From Rhodocollybia butyracea (Eukaryota > Basidiomycota > Agaricomycetes > Agaricales > Omphalotaceae): a DNA stretch of 64,000 nt. Location of the stretch: positions 1 through 64,000 of the forward strand of contig JADNRY010000221.1 in assembly GCA_015501585.1 (NCBI GenBank), given 5' to 3'. Below are positions 25,216 to 36,487 of this stretch, piece by piece. The notes under the pieces were generated by a model that saw only the letters and a list, made by a program, of their open reading frames with translations, made no database searches and was not told where the DNA came from. Position 1 is the stretch's first letter. Each line of letters opens with the position of its first letter. A program made the translations under genes and the position numbers.

Positions 25216-26604
25216 TCACCACACCCAATGGTAATTATCCACATTCCATTCCCCAAGTAGCACGTCCTCAATAAACGACCCCTGGGCCTTGACTGGCATG
25301 TCCTCAAAAAACTTTTCCACCATTTCGAGTACCATCTCACGCGGCAGGGAAAGTTGTTCCACACATAACATCAGATTGACATGCTGTAATGCACACTCCG
25401 ACCGCTTCAATACCTCTTTCAACTCACGAAGAGAAGTGTCAGGTTCATAAAATCCATCGGGCCACTGTTCATCGTTGACAAGGCTGGGCAGTGCAACTTC
25501 CAGTTTGATCAACTTGGGAAGCGTAACACAGTTCCAGGCTCCATTTTCGACTACCGGAATATTATCAATATCCCGACCAAGGTCTAAGGTCAATAGGGAG
25601 GATCGACAGGTGATTTGTTGAACATCAGGGTTCGCTACAAAATCAAAAGATTCAAGTGCCAAGGTCTCCAAACAAGGACACACGTGGAGTAATCTGGCGA
25701 GAGATACACCCGTGTAACAGCGAATCTTCAAGGTCTTCAAGCTTCTACTTCCTAAGACATCTGCATATGACTCCGAGAGCTTGACTAGTTCCAGTTTCTG
25801 GAGAGGAGGGTGGCAGTCCAAGATCCAATTAGAGAACGAACAACGAGAGTTGACTGTCAGATCAACGAGAAGAGGAAAGCGTGTAGAGGAGGGCTCGAGA
25901 GGGAATAGGCTGTCAATATGCCGTGAAGATACAAACGACAACTTGATTGTAGCTTGCCTCCATCTATGAGCCTGTGCTACCAACATGGTGACGACAGGTG
26001 GAAGGGGAGCATCAGGGTTTGAAAGAACGATCTCAGTACTCAAAGATGCCGAGACTCCTGATCGCAAAATGAGTTCAGCCAGAAACGCAGTCATTTCAGT
26101 GGTGCGTAGGAAATCATCCTGATGGTGAAAATCAATCTTTATCCTGGACCAGAAGGTAGGGTATGAAACAGCTTCATATCGCCACCAGAAGCAGATCCAG
26201 GCGAGTGAAAGAATGCACCCGGATAGTCTGGTATATATCCTGGATGTGAAAGTGATACCCGGTTCACCGGATGTCTCAATGACTTGTTCAAAGATCGCGA
26301 TCAACACGTCCTCGGGAAGAGTTCGAATGGGAGCCAACAGAGATTCCTGCAGTTCCAGGACCCTCAATATCTGGCTGTGAGTGGTACTCTCGGAGCATGT
26401 TTGCGAATCGCTTCGAGTCTGATCGATTAGAGTGCGTAACCTAGCTCGGGCAACAGGAGAGTTGGGGATGTCGTTGTGGCGGCTTTTGGTGAGAAATTCT
26501 GTGTAGAGTGCCAGGTAGGCAGGTTCTAGGGAAGAGCACGTTTGAGAATATGTGCAATGCAAGTTTTTGGAGTCCAGCTGACTATGTGGAACGTTGTCCG
26601 ACAT
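25216..26604 (-). CDS. F-box-like domain protein, copy 2 (intact)
   Basis: A single-exon gene of 462 aa beginning MSDNVPHSQL. An N-terminal helical segment (LRTLIDQTRSD and the following LELQESLLAPIRTLP) leads into an F-box-like domain near residues 95-150 (LPEDVLIAIFEQVI, WICFWWR, YPTFWSRI). A leucine-rich C-terminal part of about 300 residues follows, as in agaricomycete F-box/LRR-type proteins. Such proteins would link a substrate to SKP1 in an SCF ubiquitin ligase; the substrate is unknown. The neighbouring paralogue at 27445 is clearly similar over its whole length. The C-terminus differs slightly (NYHWVW), probably through a late stop shift. Confidence 0.85.
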   Translation of the reverse strand: MSDNVPHSQLDSKNLHCTYSQTCSSLEPAYLALYTEFLTKSRHNDIPNSPVARARLRTLIDQTRSDSQTCSESTTHSQILRVLELQESLLAPIRTLPEDVLIAIFEQVIETSGEPGITFTSRIYTRLSGCILSLAWICFWWRYEAVSYPTFWSRIKIDFHHQDDFLRTTEMTAFLAELILRSGVSASLSTEIVLSNPDAPLPPVVTMLVAQAHRWRQATIKLSFVSSRHIDSLFPLEPSSTRFPLLVDLTVNSRCSFSNWILDCHPPLQKLELVKLSESYADVLGSRSLKTLKIRCYTGVSLARLLHVCPCLETLALESFDFVANPDVQQITCRSSLLTLDLGRDIDNIPVVENGAWNCVTLPKLIKLEVALPSLVNDEQWPDGFYEPDTSLRELKEVLKRSECALQHVNLMLCVEQLSLPREMVLEMVEKFFEDMPVKAQGSFIEDVLLGEWNVDNYHWVW

Positions 26605-27444
26605 GGTGGTACCACTTTAAGTTGAAGTTAGCGCGTAGTCCAGGTTCACATGATTTCCTTCCCATCGTTCCGGTGAGACGTTTCCACCTCCAACGGCAGT
26701 TTCACAAATCTCCAGTTGGACAGATCGCTTGTACGACAGCAATACTAGCACGGAAACTCCGCAGGATCCTGAGTCCTCGTCCAACTTCCGAGTTGTATGG
26801 GTCATAATCTCCTCTCGCGTCACCTTCATTGCTTGAGTAGGATTAATTCGCCGCTCTGGCAGTGCAGCAGGAAGAGTCGACGAGGACGCCTTCCACTAGC
26901 TGTTACAGTGTCCAGGCCATCGTGGCGCACGGGCTACATTGGGGGCATCAATAGTACAACGAGAAGGTGCTGGAACCTCGGTTCCAGTTCATCAACGAAA
27001 CACCAAACCAACGAAACACACAGGTTTTGACATATTTCTGGTATGCTTCCACTGATCATGAAGAGTGGTGAAGAGCAGGAGCGGAATTTGAGCAGTGGAC
27101 GAAGAGAACCGACAGAGATGTTATTTTATTTTATATCCATTTTTTCTTCTCACTTCTCTCTCACCGTCTATTCTCACTCTCATTTTATAGTCTATATGAC
27201 TTCAGTGGCACTATGGCATTACAGCATATTCTCGCGATCTCATGCTTATGTGGAATTAACCCAGACCAGTTACCAGTTACCATAGACATACACACATATC
27301 GTAGCGTACTGTCTACCGTATCCTTCAGGACCATGGGCAATAATCAAAAGTCAAAAAAAAGAGTAATATGCCTGACAATCACGAGCGATCTACAAGTAGC
27401 AAGTATCAAATTTGCAGCGAGCAATGCAAGCACAGCCATCGCTC
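26605..27444. repeat. Spacer between F-box copies 2 and 3, duplicated
   Basis: The copy 2 promoter side (26605-26960) resembles 24343-24700. The copy 3 downstream side (27270-27444) resembles 25060-25215. A T-rich stretch of about 60 bp lies at 27120-27180. No other gene seen. Confidence 0.65.
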
Positions 27445-28818
27445 TCAATCGTAGTCATCCAGACCCCAATCCTGCAGTGGCACATCCTCGACAAAAGACC
27501 CCTCGGCCTTGACTGGTAAGTCCTCAAAAAACTTCTCCACCAATTCGAGTGCAATCTCAGGCAACAAGTTATATTGCTCCACGAACAATATCAGATTGAC
27601 GTGCTGTAATGCACACTCTGACCGCTTCAGTACCTCTTGCAGCTCGCTAACAGAAGTGTCAGCTTCATAAGCTGCCGTGGGCCAGTGTTCAGCATCGACA
27701 AGGTCGGGCAGTGTAACTTCCAGTTTAGTCAACTTGGGGAGTGAAACACAGTTCCAGGCCCCGTTTTCGATCCTCTCATCGTTATCGACGTCCCCACCGA
27801 TGCTTAATGTCAATAGGGAGGATCGACAGGTGATTTGATTAGCATCAGGATTCCCTGCGAACTTAAAAGATTGGAGTGTCAAGGACTCCAAACAAGGGCA
27901 GAGATGGAGTAACTTGGCAAGAGATACACCCTGGTAATAGCCAACCTTCAAGACCTTCAGGATTCGACTTCCCAAGACACCCACATATGACTCTAAGAGC
28001 TCGCCTAGTTCCAGTTTCTGGAGAGGAGGGTGACAGTCCAGAATCCAATCAGAGAACGAACGGCGAGAGCTGACTGTCAGATCTTCGAGAAGAGGAAAGC
28101 GTGTAGAGGAGGGCTCGAAAGGGAATAGGATGTCAATATACCGTGAAGACACAAACGACAATGTAGCCTGTTTCCATCTATGAGCCTGTGCTACCAACGT
28201 GGTAACAACAGGTGGAAGAAGAACATCAGGATTAGAAAGAATGATCTCAATCCTCAAAGGTGCTGAGACTCCTGATCGCAAAATGAGTTCAGCCAGAAAC
28301 GCAATCATTTCGGTGGTGCGTAGCGAATTATCCTGGTGGTAAAAATCAACCTTTATCCTGGACCAGAAGGTAGAGTATGAAACAGCCTCATGTCGCCACC
28401 AGAAGCATATCCATGTGAGTGAAAGAATACGGCCAGATAGTTTGGTGGATATCCAGGATATGTAGGTGATACCAGGTTTACCAGATGTCTCAATGACTTG
28501 TTCAAAGATCGCGATCAATACATCCGAGGGAAGGGTGCGAATAGGAGCTAACAGAGATTCCTGCAGTTCCAGGACCTTCAAGATCTGGCTATGAGTGGTA
28601 CTCTCGGAGCATGTTTGCAAATCGCTTCGGGTCTGATCGATTAGAGCGCGTAACGTAGCTCGGGCAACAGGAGAATTGGGGATGTCGTTGTGGCGGCTTT
28701 TGGTGAGGAATTCTGAGTAGAGCGCCTGGTAGGCAGATGATAGGGAAGAGCACGCTTTAAAATGCCTGTAAGGCATGTTTTTGGAGTCCAGCTGACTATG
28801 CGGAACATTGTCCGACAT
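27445..28818 (-). CDS. F-box-like domain protein, copy 3 (intact)
   Basis: A single-exon gene of 457 aa starting MSDNVPHSQLDSKN. It has the same plan as copy 2: helical N-terminus, F-box-like segment (TLPSDVLIAIFEQVIE, WICFWWR, YSTFWSRI) and a leucine-rich C-terminal part with CPCLESLTL. It ends GLDDYD, which matches the decayed copy 1 end better than copy 2 does, so this end is probably ancestral. No disabling mutation seen. Role: probable SCF substrate receptor, inferred from the F-box; substrate unknown. Confidence 0.85.
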   Translation of the reverse strand: MSDNVPHSQLDSKNMPYRHFKACSSLSSAYQALYSEFLTKSRHNDIPNSPVARATLRALIDQTRSDLQTCSESTTHSQILKVLELQESLLAPIRTLPSDVLIAIFEQVIETSGKPGITYISWISTKLSGRILSLTWICFWWRHEAVSYSTFWSRIKVDFYHQDNSLRTTEMIAFLAELILRSGVSAPLRIEIILSNPDVLLPPVVTTLVAQAHRWKQATLSFVSSRYIDILFPFEPSSTRFPLLEDLTVSSRRSFSDWILDCHPPLQKLELGELLESYVGVLGSRILKVLKVGYYQGVSLAKLLHLCPCLESLTLQSFKFAGNPDANQITCRSSLLTLSIGGDVDNDERIENGAWNCVSLPKLTKLEVTLPDLVDAEHWPTAAYEADTSVSELQEVLKRSECALQHVNLILFVEQYNLLPEIALELVEKFFEDLPVKAEGSFVEDVPLQDWGLDDYD

Positions 28819-29120
28819 GGTGGTGCTACTTCAGAATAATCAGAAAGTTAGCGCGTAGTAGAGGGTCACATGATTTACTTCCCATCATTCCCATCATTCC
28901 AGCGAGCCGTTCCTCCACTTCCAACCTTGCTTCCAACGGCAGCTCTTCCCTACAAATCTCCTGTTGGACAAAATTTCAATTTAAATGGCCATTGTAAAAA
29001 CGTTTGGGGCCCATGTATTACTTCCTTATTGAGTAAGTATCCTCTCATTGTCTCTGAGATGATGGATCGAACAATAAGTAGTGGCCCTCAAAGTCAAAGC
29101 CAACTCGTGGATCCTGCCCC

Positions 29121-29127
29121 ATATAAA
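29121..29127 (+). promoter_or_regulatory. TATA-like box
   Basis: ATATAAA, about 77 bp upstream of the ATG at 29204, followed by a pyrimidine-rich leader. Supports the small gene downstream. Confidence 0.55.
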
Positions 29128-29203
29128 GGCTCACTAATTTTTCGAATCTCTCATTTTCCCCAACCTTGTCAATCCCCTCGCTTGCCATTCTCCCATATTT
29201 GCA

Positions 29204-29711
29204 ATGATCGATTACACTTCGTCAGATCCATCTCTGCTGAACCCAGCACAGCGCATCATGCGCGAAATGCAGCTTCGTCAACAGGATGTCGATGAGCCCC
29301 AATCCCAATTCTACACAATGCCTGACAACCTAGAGGCCGGGCACTGCGAAACTGGAGACGGTCAGCCTATTGCGCCTGGTCTTTCGGATTCCCAATCCAG
29401 CGACCTCCAAGCCTTGATCGCCTTTGCAAATACTCTCAAAACCGAGTTCGAACTTGAACCAAAGTATTGTGCGTGGCTTGACCGCTTCGTCAACGTGAGC
29501 AGCCTTACCCAGTTTAAATTTCCCTTATTTACTAAATTCTTTTTTACATGTCACATAGTCCTCAGAAGCTGAACGAAGGGTTTTCAATATGGCATTAACT
29601 CTCTACACGGCGCAACTTTTGGAGACTCTCACAAAAATTGAGGAAACAAAACAGCAAAACCAGAGATCGAGACCGCGTGGTAGAAGGATGGATCATGGAC
29701 CAATGGAGTAG
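29204..29711 (+). CDS. Small hypothetical protein, two exons
   Basis: Exon 1 is 29204-29494 and exon 2 is 29559-29711, joined in phase 0 across a 64-bp GT-AG intron, giving 147 aa. The product is helical and polar: an N-terminal part with NPAQRIMREMQLRQQDVDE, an acidic middle, a conserved-looking FNMALTLYTAQLLETL helix encoded across the exon 2 start, and a basic Gln/Arg tail (RSRPRGRRM). No known domain, signal peptide or membrane segment. A diverged fragment of exon 2, with the same intron end, occurs at 61380-61498, so the gene belongs to a small local family. It is divergent from F-box copy 3 and may share its upstream region. Confidence 0.7.
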
Positions 29712-30089
29712 GCAGAGAACAGACGATAGAGTAAAGAGGCTTCGAAACCGTTTGAATCACTCATTTTCAACTTGTTTATAAACTAGCCGTCCCCTATGGA
29801 GGATCACCCAATTGTTTGATCAGAGCATAAAAGATGTCTATTACAGAACTACTGATAAATAAACACGGTGAATTTTTGATTTCAGCAGGGTTGTGCGAAG
29901 AAGCTCATATGGACCAGAAGGCAGTGAACGTGTTGCATGGTGTAGTGGTCTGCTGAGGATACAGCGAGCGGGAACTGGGCTCGTAGTAACTAGAACATGA
30001 CCGTATAACCTGAGATCGTTCAAACATCACTCCTCTCATTTATCATGACACATGCGGCGTACCATCCGTGATCACCTTCCCTACCATCA
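29712..30089. other. Intergenic DNA
   Basis: Nothing recognised. Confidence 0.4.
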
Positions 30090-31260
30090 CCACCTCCTGC
30101 GCAGATGGCTTTGTCGGTACCCACCCGGCAGCATCATCTGTTCGACCTGTTTGAGACTGAGACCCTCCGTTTCGGGGATGAGGAAGTACGGATAGATGAG
30201 ACAGCACCTGCAGATGGAGCCCCATACCCTAAAAACATTCGATGCATTCGTCGGTGGAGACCATGAGCGAGGTGATAACGGAGATGCTGGTACAGTTCGA
30301 CGCAATAGAGAGTGCAACGCCGCGGGATTGAGAAGATTTCACCGGTAGCACCGTGACAGAATCGGTTGCTAAGCATACACACGGAATGAGTAAATATGAA
30401 CGAAAAAAGACACAGAGAAAAGGAACGCGCTATTGAAAGGCTACGACTCAAATATGACAGTGCCACTGACGGCACCGTGGATAAGAGGCCTACACCCAAA
30501 ATGCTCCGTAGTCCAGAAAGAGGAGTAGAACAAACCTCAATCGTCGACGTGAGAGACGCATGGTAGACCGGAGGAAAGTTGACGAAAAGTAGGAAGTGGA
30601 ATCGACGTCGGCCACTGCTGCATCATCCAGAGAGAGGTGCCGAGAACGGTTTTATGGAGATTAGAGGTGGGAGGTGGAGATGCGCAGTCCACCAGTGAAG
30701 CACTTGGTGCCAAGAGCCCCGATATCCGAATTTTCAGGTTGAACATTGAAGCGCAGACGTCTAACCCTCTCGAGCAGATGTCTGGCATACTCCAGCCTTG
30801 TTCAATAATGTAACTTGGGGAGACCAGTAGCGAAAAGTAGATTGCAAACCAGTAGGATTACGATACGAGCCAGTGTCTGTACATTTTTCAGTGGTAAAGT
30901 CGACATAGGAAGCGAGCAGGAGATCGATGGTGATACAGAAATGTAATTCGGAGACCAAAGCCCGACGGACTGTTTGAAGAACGATTTCGGACACCTAGTC
31001 GCTGAAACACCGATCCCGGCTATGAGCCTACGAGCAATGATCCTGCCTAGACCGATGGTATGAGTGATCTGGATGAAAAGATAGATGGTATATACGACAT
31101 ATACAGATATGATTATTGGAGGACAAATTTACCAAGTCACCAGCGAAGAGATCACCAAAGAATGTGGCAGTCGGAATGGTAGAGATGATACGTGGGTCGT
31201 GAGTTCAGCTGGCCCAGGTCCCTCAGTGGATTGGTAGAAGACAAGAAAGACAAGATCTAT
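30090..31260 (-). pseudogene. Decayed MFS sugar-transporter gene
   Basis: Fragments in all three minus frames resemble, in order, a fungal sugar/quinate porter: near 31180 a TATFFGDLFAG piece, at 30900-30994 a FCITIDLLLASYVDF helix with DTGSYRNPTGLQ, and at 30130-30310 a last helix followed by FLIPETEGLSLKQVEQM. That last motif is the typical PETxGLxLExVD signature after transmembrane helix 12. Many frameshifts and deletions separate the parts, so no product can be made. Family call is from remembered motifs. Confidence 0.75.
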
Positions 31261-31689
31261 CTTAGTATGCCATTTTGATACATACTAAACACGTCTATCC
31301 AGGCATTTGATGCGCAACACAACACGGACAAGATGGCCTTTTCAAAGCTGGTAACCGTGCAGGGCAACTCCAATTCTGTGGCATTTCTTCGGACGAATCT
31401 TTCGATTAACGGTCACAGTTTCTAGGACTGGAAACCGCTTTTCCGACGACGGAAGACGAAACTGCGAGAGCTGATGAAGAAGGCTGAGAACGTAGATGTG
31501 TATGTTGTTCCTAGTGAGGACGAACGTGAGTTAGAGCTTGGAAAGTAGTAGTGATCTGAGCTGCATACTGAGATGGGCCAAATAGATGGAAGCAAGTGTA
31601 CAGTATTGCGGGTTGCGATGAGCGACGCGCTTGGATATCTGGGTTCAACGGATCTGCTGCCTTTCTCCGTATTGAATATTTACAGCATC
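31261..31689. other. Intergenic DNA between two pseudogenes
   Basis: Nothing recognised beyond low-scoring fragments. Confidence 0.35.
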
Positions 31690-32430
31690 CAAAGAGCGAC
31701 ACAATGCCTCGGGTAGACGTGTCATAATCATCTTCGCCTTCTCCAGATCCATATGCCGTGCCATCTAGCTCCTCTCCTGCGTCGATAACTCCCTCAATGT
31801 CGCCCTGCACCCTGTACTCTTCCTCCATGACAAACGTGCTGCTACGGGTTTTGAGGAGCTCGTCCCATACGAGCTGTGCGACGAGGCAGGAGAGGAGGGC
31901 GCGCGCGCAGGTGCCACAGAAGTAAGAAGTTGGCGGAGGGCTGGCAGCGAAGGTATTTCATGATGCCGGCGGTAGACGACGACAGCAACTTGGATTTCGG
32001 GGTCGGAGCCGACTTCCCAGCCTAGCCTAGCCTAATTCGAATAGTGATGCCTACAAGTACTTTAAGAGATATAATTTCCCTACCAAAGTTCGGGTTGTGT
32101 TCATGGCGCCTCCTGGGATTTTGACGTCGATGTGCATATCGACACGGGATAAGGCGGATAAGCTTTAAGCTTAAGGCCAAGGCCTTAAGGCGTCGAAACA
32201 GCTGTGTACAATCATTTTCTGTTAGTTTACTACTGATTTGTGTAAAAACACACCAATAACACCCGTTTTTAACTTTCCATGAACTTCCTTTACTGAACTA
32301 AGCTGAATTGTCTTCGATGGTGTATATTAGAGAGTTGATGTAGGCTGCGAGTGAGGTTGAAGAAGAGGCGTCGACTGGTACGACTCGGCCCGAATGTCTG
32401 TAAACGACATCATTAGTTTGGGAAGAGGCG
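31690..32430 (-). pseudogene. Partial, deleted copy of BUD7
   Basis: Blocks match the BUD7 gene at 19501-22322 in order: part of exon 7 (31712-31915), start of exon 6 (31935-32020), parts of exon 5 (32080-32215), the exon 4/5 intron and the 3' half of exon 4 (32220-32370), and a trace of exon 1 with upstream DNA (32390-32450). Exons 2-3 and other parts are lost. The homopolymer in exon 4 has five T here (32256-32260) where the full gene has six; the five-base version keeps the expected frame. Confidence 0.85.
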
Positions 32431-32677
32431 CTCGTTCATCGAATAAGCGCTTAGACTGCTTTCGAAAAGTGATTCAAAAGTAAGTATACACATACTAAGG
32501 AACTATATATAGGAATACCTGGATTTATCCGGCTTCCATTTCTGCAGTGGCACATCCTGTACAAAAGACCCCTCGACCTTGACTGGCAAGTCCTCAAAAA
32601 AGTCCTTCACCATTTCAGGTACATTCTCAGGACACAACACTACTTTCGGAAGCACAATTATATTAGCACACCATAAC

Positions 32678-33344
32678 TAGGGTTTTAAAGTGCGGTGCGG
32701 TTCGGTTTTGTCAGCCATTTTGGGCAAACCGATAACTGCACCGGTGGTATATTTTTTAAATTTCAACAAATCTTGCACTGAACTGATAAGAACTGCCTCA
32801 CCGGTGCCAGTTCAGTGCAGTTATGCGGTTTTGAACTGGTTTGGCAATAACCCGGTGCAAACTGGCGCGGAACCGGTGAAAACGGCGGTTATACCAGTTT
32901 CAAAACATCATATACCCTGTAGTGTTGCCTAATAAAATAATCTCTACTTATGAACAGTGTATAAAGGTATTCTTACATTAGTATAAAGTAAATTTGATGC
33001 GGTCATCAAGATTTTGATTGTATACAGCTCACAGGCACCCAAATCAAATGTGGCACATGGGCGCCTGTGAGCTGTATACAATTAAAAATTTGATTACCAG
33101 ATCACATCTACTTTACAATACATAAAGTCAGGCTTGAAAAACACAGTTAATAGATTATTTTCATTATGTAAATTGCACCGGTTGACCACCGGTTACCACC
33201 GGTTTTGATCAGTTATGCAAATTCTTCAATTTCCAAGAACCGCAAACCGCTGCACTGGTGCAACCTTTATTTACCCTCACCGCGGTTCAGTGCAGTGCGG
33301 TTGTCGGTTATCCAACGGTTTGTGCACTGCACTTTAAAACCCTA
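32678..33344. mobile_element. hAT-type MITE, 667 bp, TIR TAGGGTTTTAAAGTGC, TSD ACCATAAC
   Basis: The ends TAGGGTTTTAAAGTGC and GCACTTTAAAACCCTA are perfect inverted repeats. The 8-mer ACCATAAC flanks both sides (32670-32677 and 33345-33352), as expected for hAT transposition. Subterminal GGTGCGGTT/AACCGC words are inverted too. A palindrome around 33017-33082 (TGTATACAGCTCACAGGC arms) sits near the middle. No coding capacity. It lies inside F-box pseudogene copy 4. Confidence 0.9.
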
Positions 33345-33420
33345 ACCATAACACACACCCAGACCGCTTTACTACCCCTTTCAGCTCACAAAGAGAAGGG
33401 CCAAGTCTATAAGTCCCCCT

Positions 33421-33980
33421 ACTGACACTGATTTAATAATTATGTACTTGTTATATGAAGGCCAACCTTTGTATGACAATTTGCTGATATTAACAACAAT
33501 ACTAATAATTACAGTGCTGATAACTACAATAGGTGTTCTACTTATAAGTACCACTAAGTCCTACTAGTACCTACCTTTCACGCTCAAGTTCATTGAACTC
33601 AACTAGTACTATGCAATGCCATTGGCATTGCCAGAAGTGCATTTAGGGCTTGTTAGGGTTCGGGGCTTGATTAGGGTTTAGGGTTTAGGGTTTAGGGTTT
33701 TGTTAGGGTTTAGGGAGTGCTGCAGGCGCTCAGGATACATATACTGCATAAATAAGGCTTTAGTGTGCCCGCCGACGACTTCCTGGCTTGGGGGACCCCC
33801 TGAGCTTGCGAGGGAGGGGAGGGAAGCAGAGGCAGGCCCGAAATTTACACGTTGACACAATGATGTAATTACGTAGCAACAGCATAATAATTAGCTGTAC
33901 TTGTTATAACAACAATTTTTCATACAAAAGACTGCCTTGTTATAACAAGGCTTTTATTACTATATCTTTGTTCTGAGCTC
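33421..33980. mobile_element. 560-bp insertion of unknown type in F-box pseudogene copy 4
   Basis: It is flanked by AAGTCCCCCT (33411-33420) and AAGTCCCTCT (33981-33990), a 10-bp repeat with one mismatch, where the F-box homologues are continuous. No clear terminal repeats and no coding region. It contains a telomere-like TTTAGGG tract. Confidence 0.55.
33657..33716 (+). repeat. Telomere-like TTTAGGG repeats
   Basis: About four clean TTTAGGG units with TTAGGG variants around them. TTAGGG is the usual fungal telomere unit, so the heptamer is noteworthy, but the tract is short and interstitial. Confidence 0.6.
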
Positions 33981-35143
33981 AAGTCCCTCTGTGCCACCAT
34001 TCACTGTCATCAAGGTCAGGTAGTGTGACCTGCAGTTTGGTCAACTTCGGGAATGTGACACCGGTCCAGGCTCCAGTTTCAACCTTCGCAAAAGTTTCTG
34101 TATCCTCATAAATATATGTAGAGTCGCAACCAATATTTAAGAGGAATAGGGAGGACCGACAGGCAATTTGTTTACCATCAGGGTTCCCTTTAAATTCAAA
34201 GCATTTAAGGGTCAACACCTCCAAGCAAGGACATAGATGGAGTAATTCGGTGATACACCAATGTACTTGCCAGGCTTCAAGACTTTCAAGTTTTGACTTG
34301 CTATGAGATCTGCATATGACTCCAAGAGAATATCTAGTTCCAGTTTCTGGAGCGGAGGGCGACACTGCAGAATTGGATTTTGGCCAAAATATTTGCTGAA
34401 ATTATTGTAACATCGAAATGACAGATCCTCAAGAAGAGGGAAATGGGTAGAAGATGGTTTAAAGGAGAACATGGTGTTAATCAAGTCAACAAATTCAAAT
34501 GACAATGCAGCTTGTCTCCATCTGTGAGCCTGTGCTACCAACATATCAAAGAGAACTGGAGTGAATATTCCATGTATAGAAATCTCAATGCGGATAGGCA
34601 CTGAGACTCCTGATCGTAAGATGCATTCAGTCAGAAATGTAGTCACTTCATCGCTGGGTCTGGGCAAAAGGATGACAAAGTCGTCACTGACTGCTATCCT
34701 GGACCAGAAGGTAGAGTATGAAATAGCCTCTTGTCGCCACCAGAATCCAGGTGAGTGAAATAATACGCCCAGATAGCTTGGTAGACATCCAGAATTTGAA
34801 GGTGATACCAGGTTCACCAGATGTCTCAATGAGTACTTCAAAGATCGCGATCAACATGTCTGAGGAAAGGGTTCAAATGAGAGCCAATAGAGATTCTTGC
34901 AGTTCCAGGACTCTCAAAATTTGGCACTGAGTGGTACTCTCGGAGCATGTTTGCAGATCACTGCGGGTCTGAGCAATTAGATTGCATAATCTAGTTCGGG
35001 CAACAGGAGAGCTGGGAATGTCATTGTGACAGCTTTTGGTAAGGAATTCCATGGTAGGCAGATTCTAGGGAAGAGCACATCTGAGAGTGCATGCAAGGCA
35101 AGTCTGTAGAGTCCGATTGACTATGCTGAACATTGTCCGACAT

Positions 35144-35633
35144 GGTGGTGCTAGCTACAAGCAGAAAGTTAGAACTTGACACTAGCGGGCCACATGATTT
35201 ACTTCCCATCGTCCTGGCGGGCCGTTTGTACACAACCAAGACTCCAGATCTTGTCGTGTTGCGCTACTAATGTGCATCAAATACAATAGATACATGTACA
35301 TTGTTCTCTATTCCAGTTCCTAGACTTAATCAAGTCAAAGGGGAAAGTAATATGCACCCCAGGCTACTTGAACACACAACAAAGGCACTGGACCCAAAGA
35401 AGATGGCGAAGTGAATGGCGGTATGCAACCCAGCAAGTTGGCGGTCCAGTATTATACATCAAGATGAAGCAGTGCACCAGTAAAGAAAATGTACCAGAGT
35501 GACAAAGCTAAGTACCAGTTGTTCACTGATGGCTCAGGCTTTGAAGGACACGTAGATAGGTCCACAGTGCTATGGAGGGAAGGTGAGCATGGCCCCTTGG
35601 AACCTTGGAAGAACATGAGGCCTTCCAGGGCCC
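35144..35633. other. Intergenic DNA beside F-box pseudogene copy 4
   Basis: The first about 80 bp still resemble the F-box upstream region (TCACATGATTTACTTCCC). The rest holds nothing recognised. Confidence 0.4.
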
Positions 35634-36205
35634 TAGAGATGTCCACGAGTCCAGGTCTTCCCAGGTACTTGCAGGTAAGACCCGTGGGAAAAACCGCAAG
35701 TATGTGACTCGTGGATCCTAAGGATCCGTTTCCCATGAGTCTGGCGCAGGTCACAAGTCAGACCTTGGGAAATTTCAGCTGACCCGCAAGTACTTGCATG
35801 ACTTGTGCAAGCAATATAATATCATACATTTTGTAGACAGCTCACGGAGATTGGGCGCTAAATTTAGCGCTCAATCGCCATGAGCTGTCTACAATGCAAA
35901 GCCTTTGTGGCAGCTCATATTTGCTTCATTACAGAGTGTAAAATAGTAGTGAACATGTACAGTGCAATGTTTTATGAGTACTATGTATTAAAAAAAAATC
36001 TGTACACAAGTAAGTCTTTCAATAGCCTCTATGTAATTAACTTGGTAATATTGTTCAGGTACCTGTGAGTATACTTGCAAGTACCTGTGGTGACCTGTAG
36101 TGCAAGTACTTGTGAGTTTACTTGTGCAAAGACTTGCGAGTCAGGGATCTGTTTCCCACAGATCCCTCGCAGGTCACAAGTCAGCCCTTTTGTGCCACAA
36201 CTGTA
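35634..36205. mobile_element. hAT-type MITE of the TAGAGATGTCC family, right end missing
   Basis: It begins TAGAGATGTCCACGAGTCC like the complete copies at 40243 and 41501, and contains the family palindrome (35831-35894). Similarity stops near 36200 before the expected GGACATCTCTA end, so no target duplication can be scored. Confidence 0.75.
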
Positions 36206-36487
36206 TAATTTTGACCATAGGTTCATGTAACACATAACAGGACCCTCTGAACTTGAGAATTTGTAACTTCATAATGCGTAACTTAGAGGTCTGAACTAGT
36301 GAAAATTGACCTTGTAACACACTAAATTTCAAATTTTCTGTCCATGCTGGTGTTTGGCATAATTGAGAATGAAAAACAGAGCTTTTACTTTTGCTTTGCT
36401 TCTGCTTTTGAAGCCGTTGACCATGTAGAACTTTGACTCATAGTCACTGCAAAGATATGAATTCTTTTCAGAAACTAGTGTCTGCCA

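Larger units (their letters stand above)
32510..35143 (-). pseudogene. F-box-like pseudogene (copy 4) split by two insertions
   Basis: The start at 35143 (MSDNVQHSQ) and most of the coding region to 33991 are recognisable (LFDMLVAQAHRWRQA, CPCLEVLTLKCFEF). The C-terminal part continues at 33353-33410 and 32510-32677. It is interrupted by a hAT-type MITE (32678-33344) and by a 560-bp insertion (33421-33980), each with a target duplication. Independent small deletions and frameshifts, such as a loss near 35050, show it was already a pseudogene or decayed in parallel. With the partial BUD7 copy beside it, it repeats the BUD7/F-box order of 19.5-24.3 kb. Confidence 0.85.
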
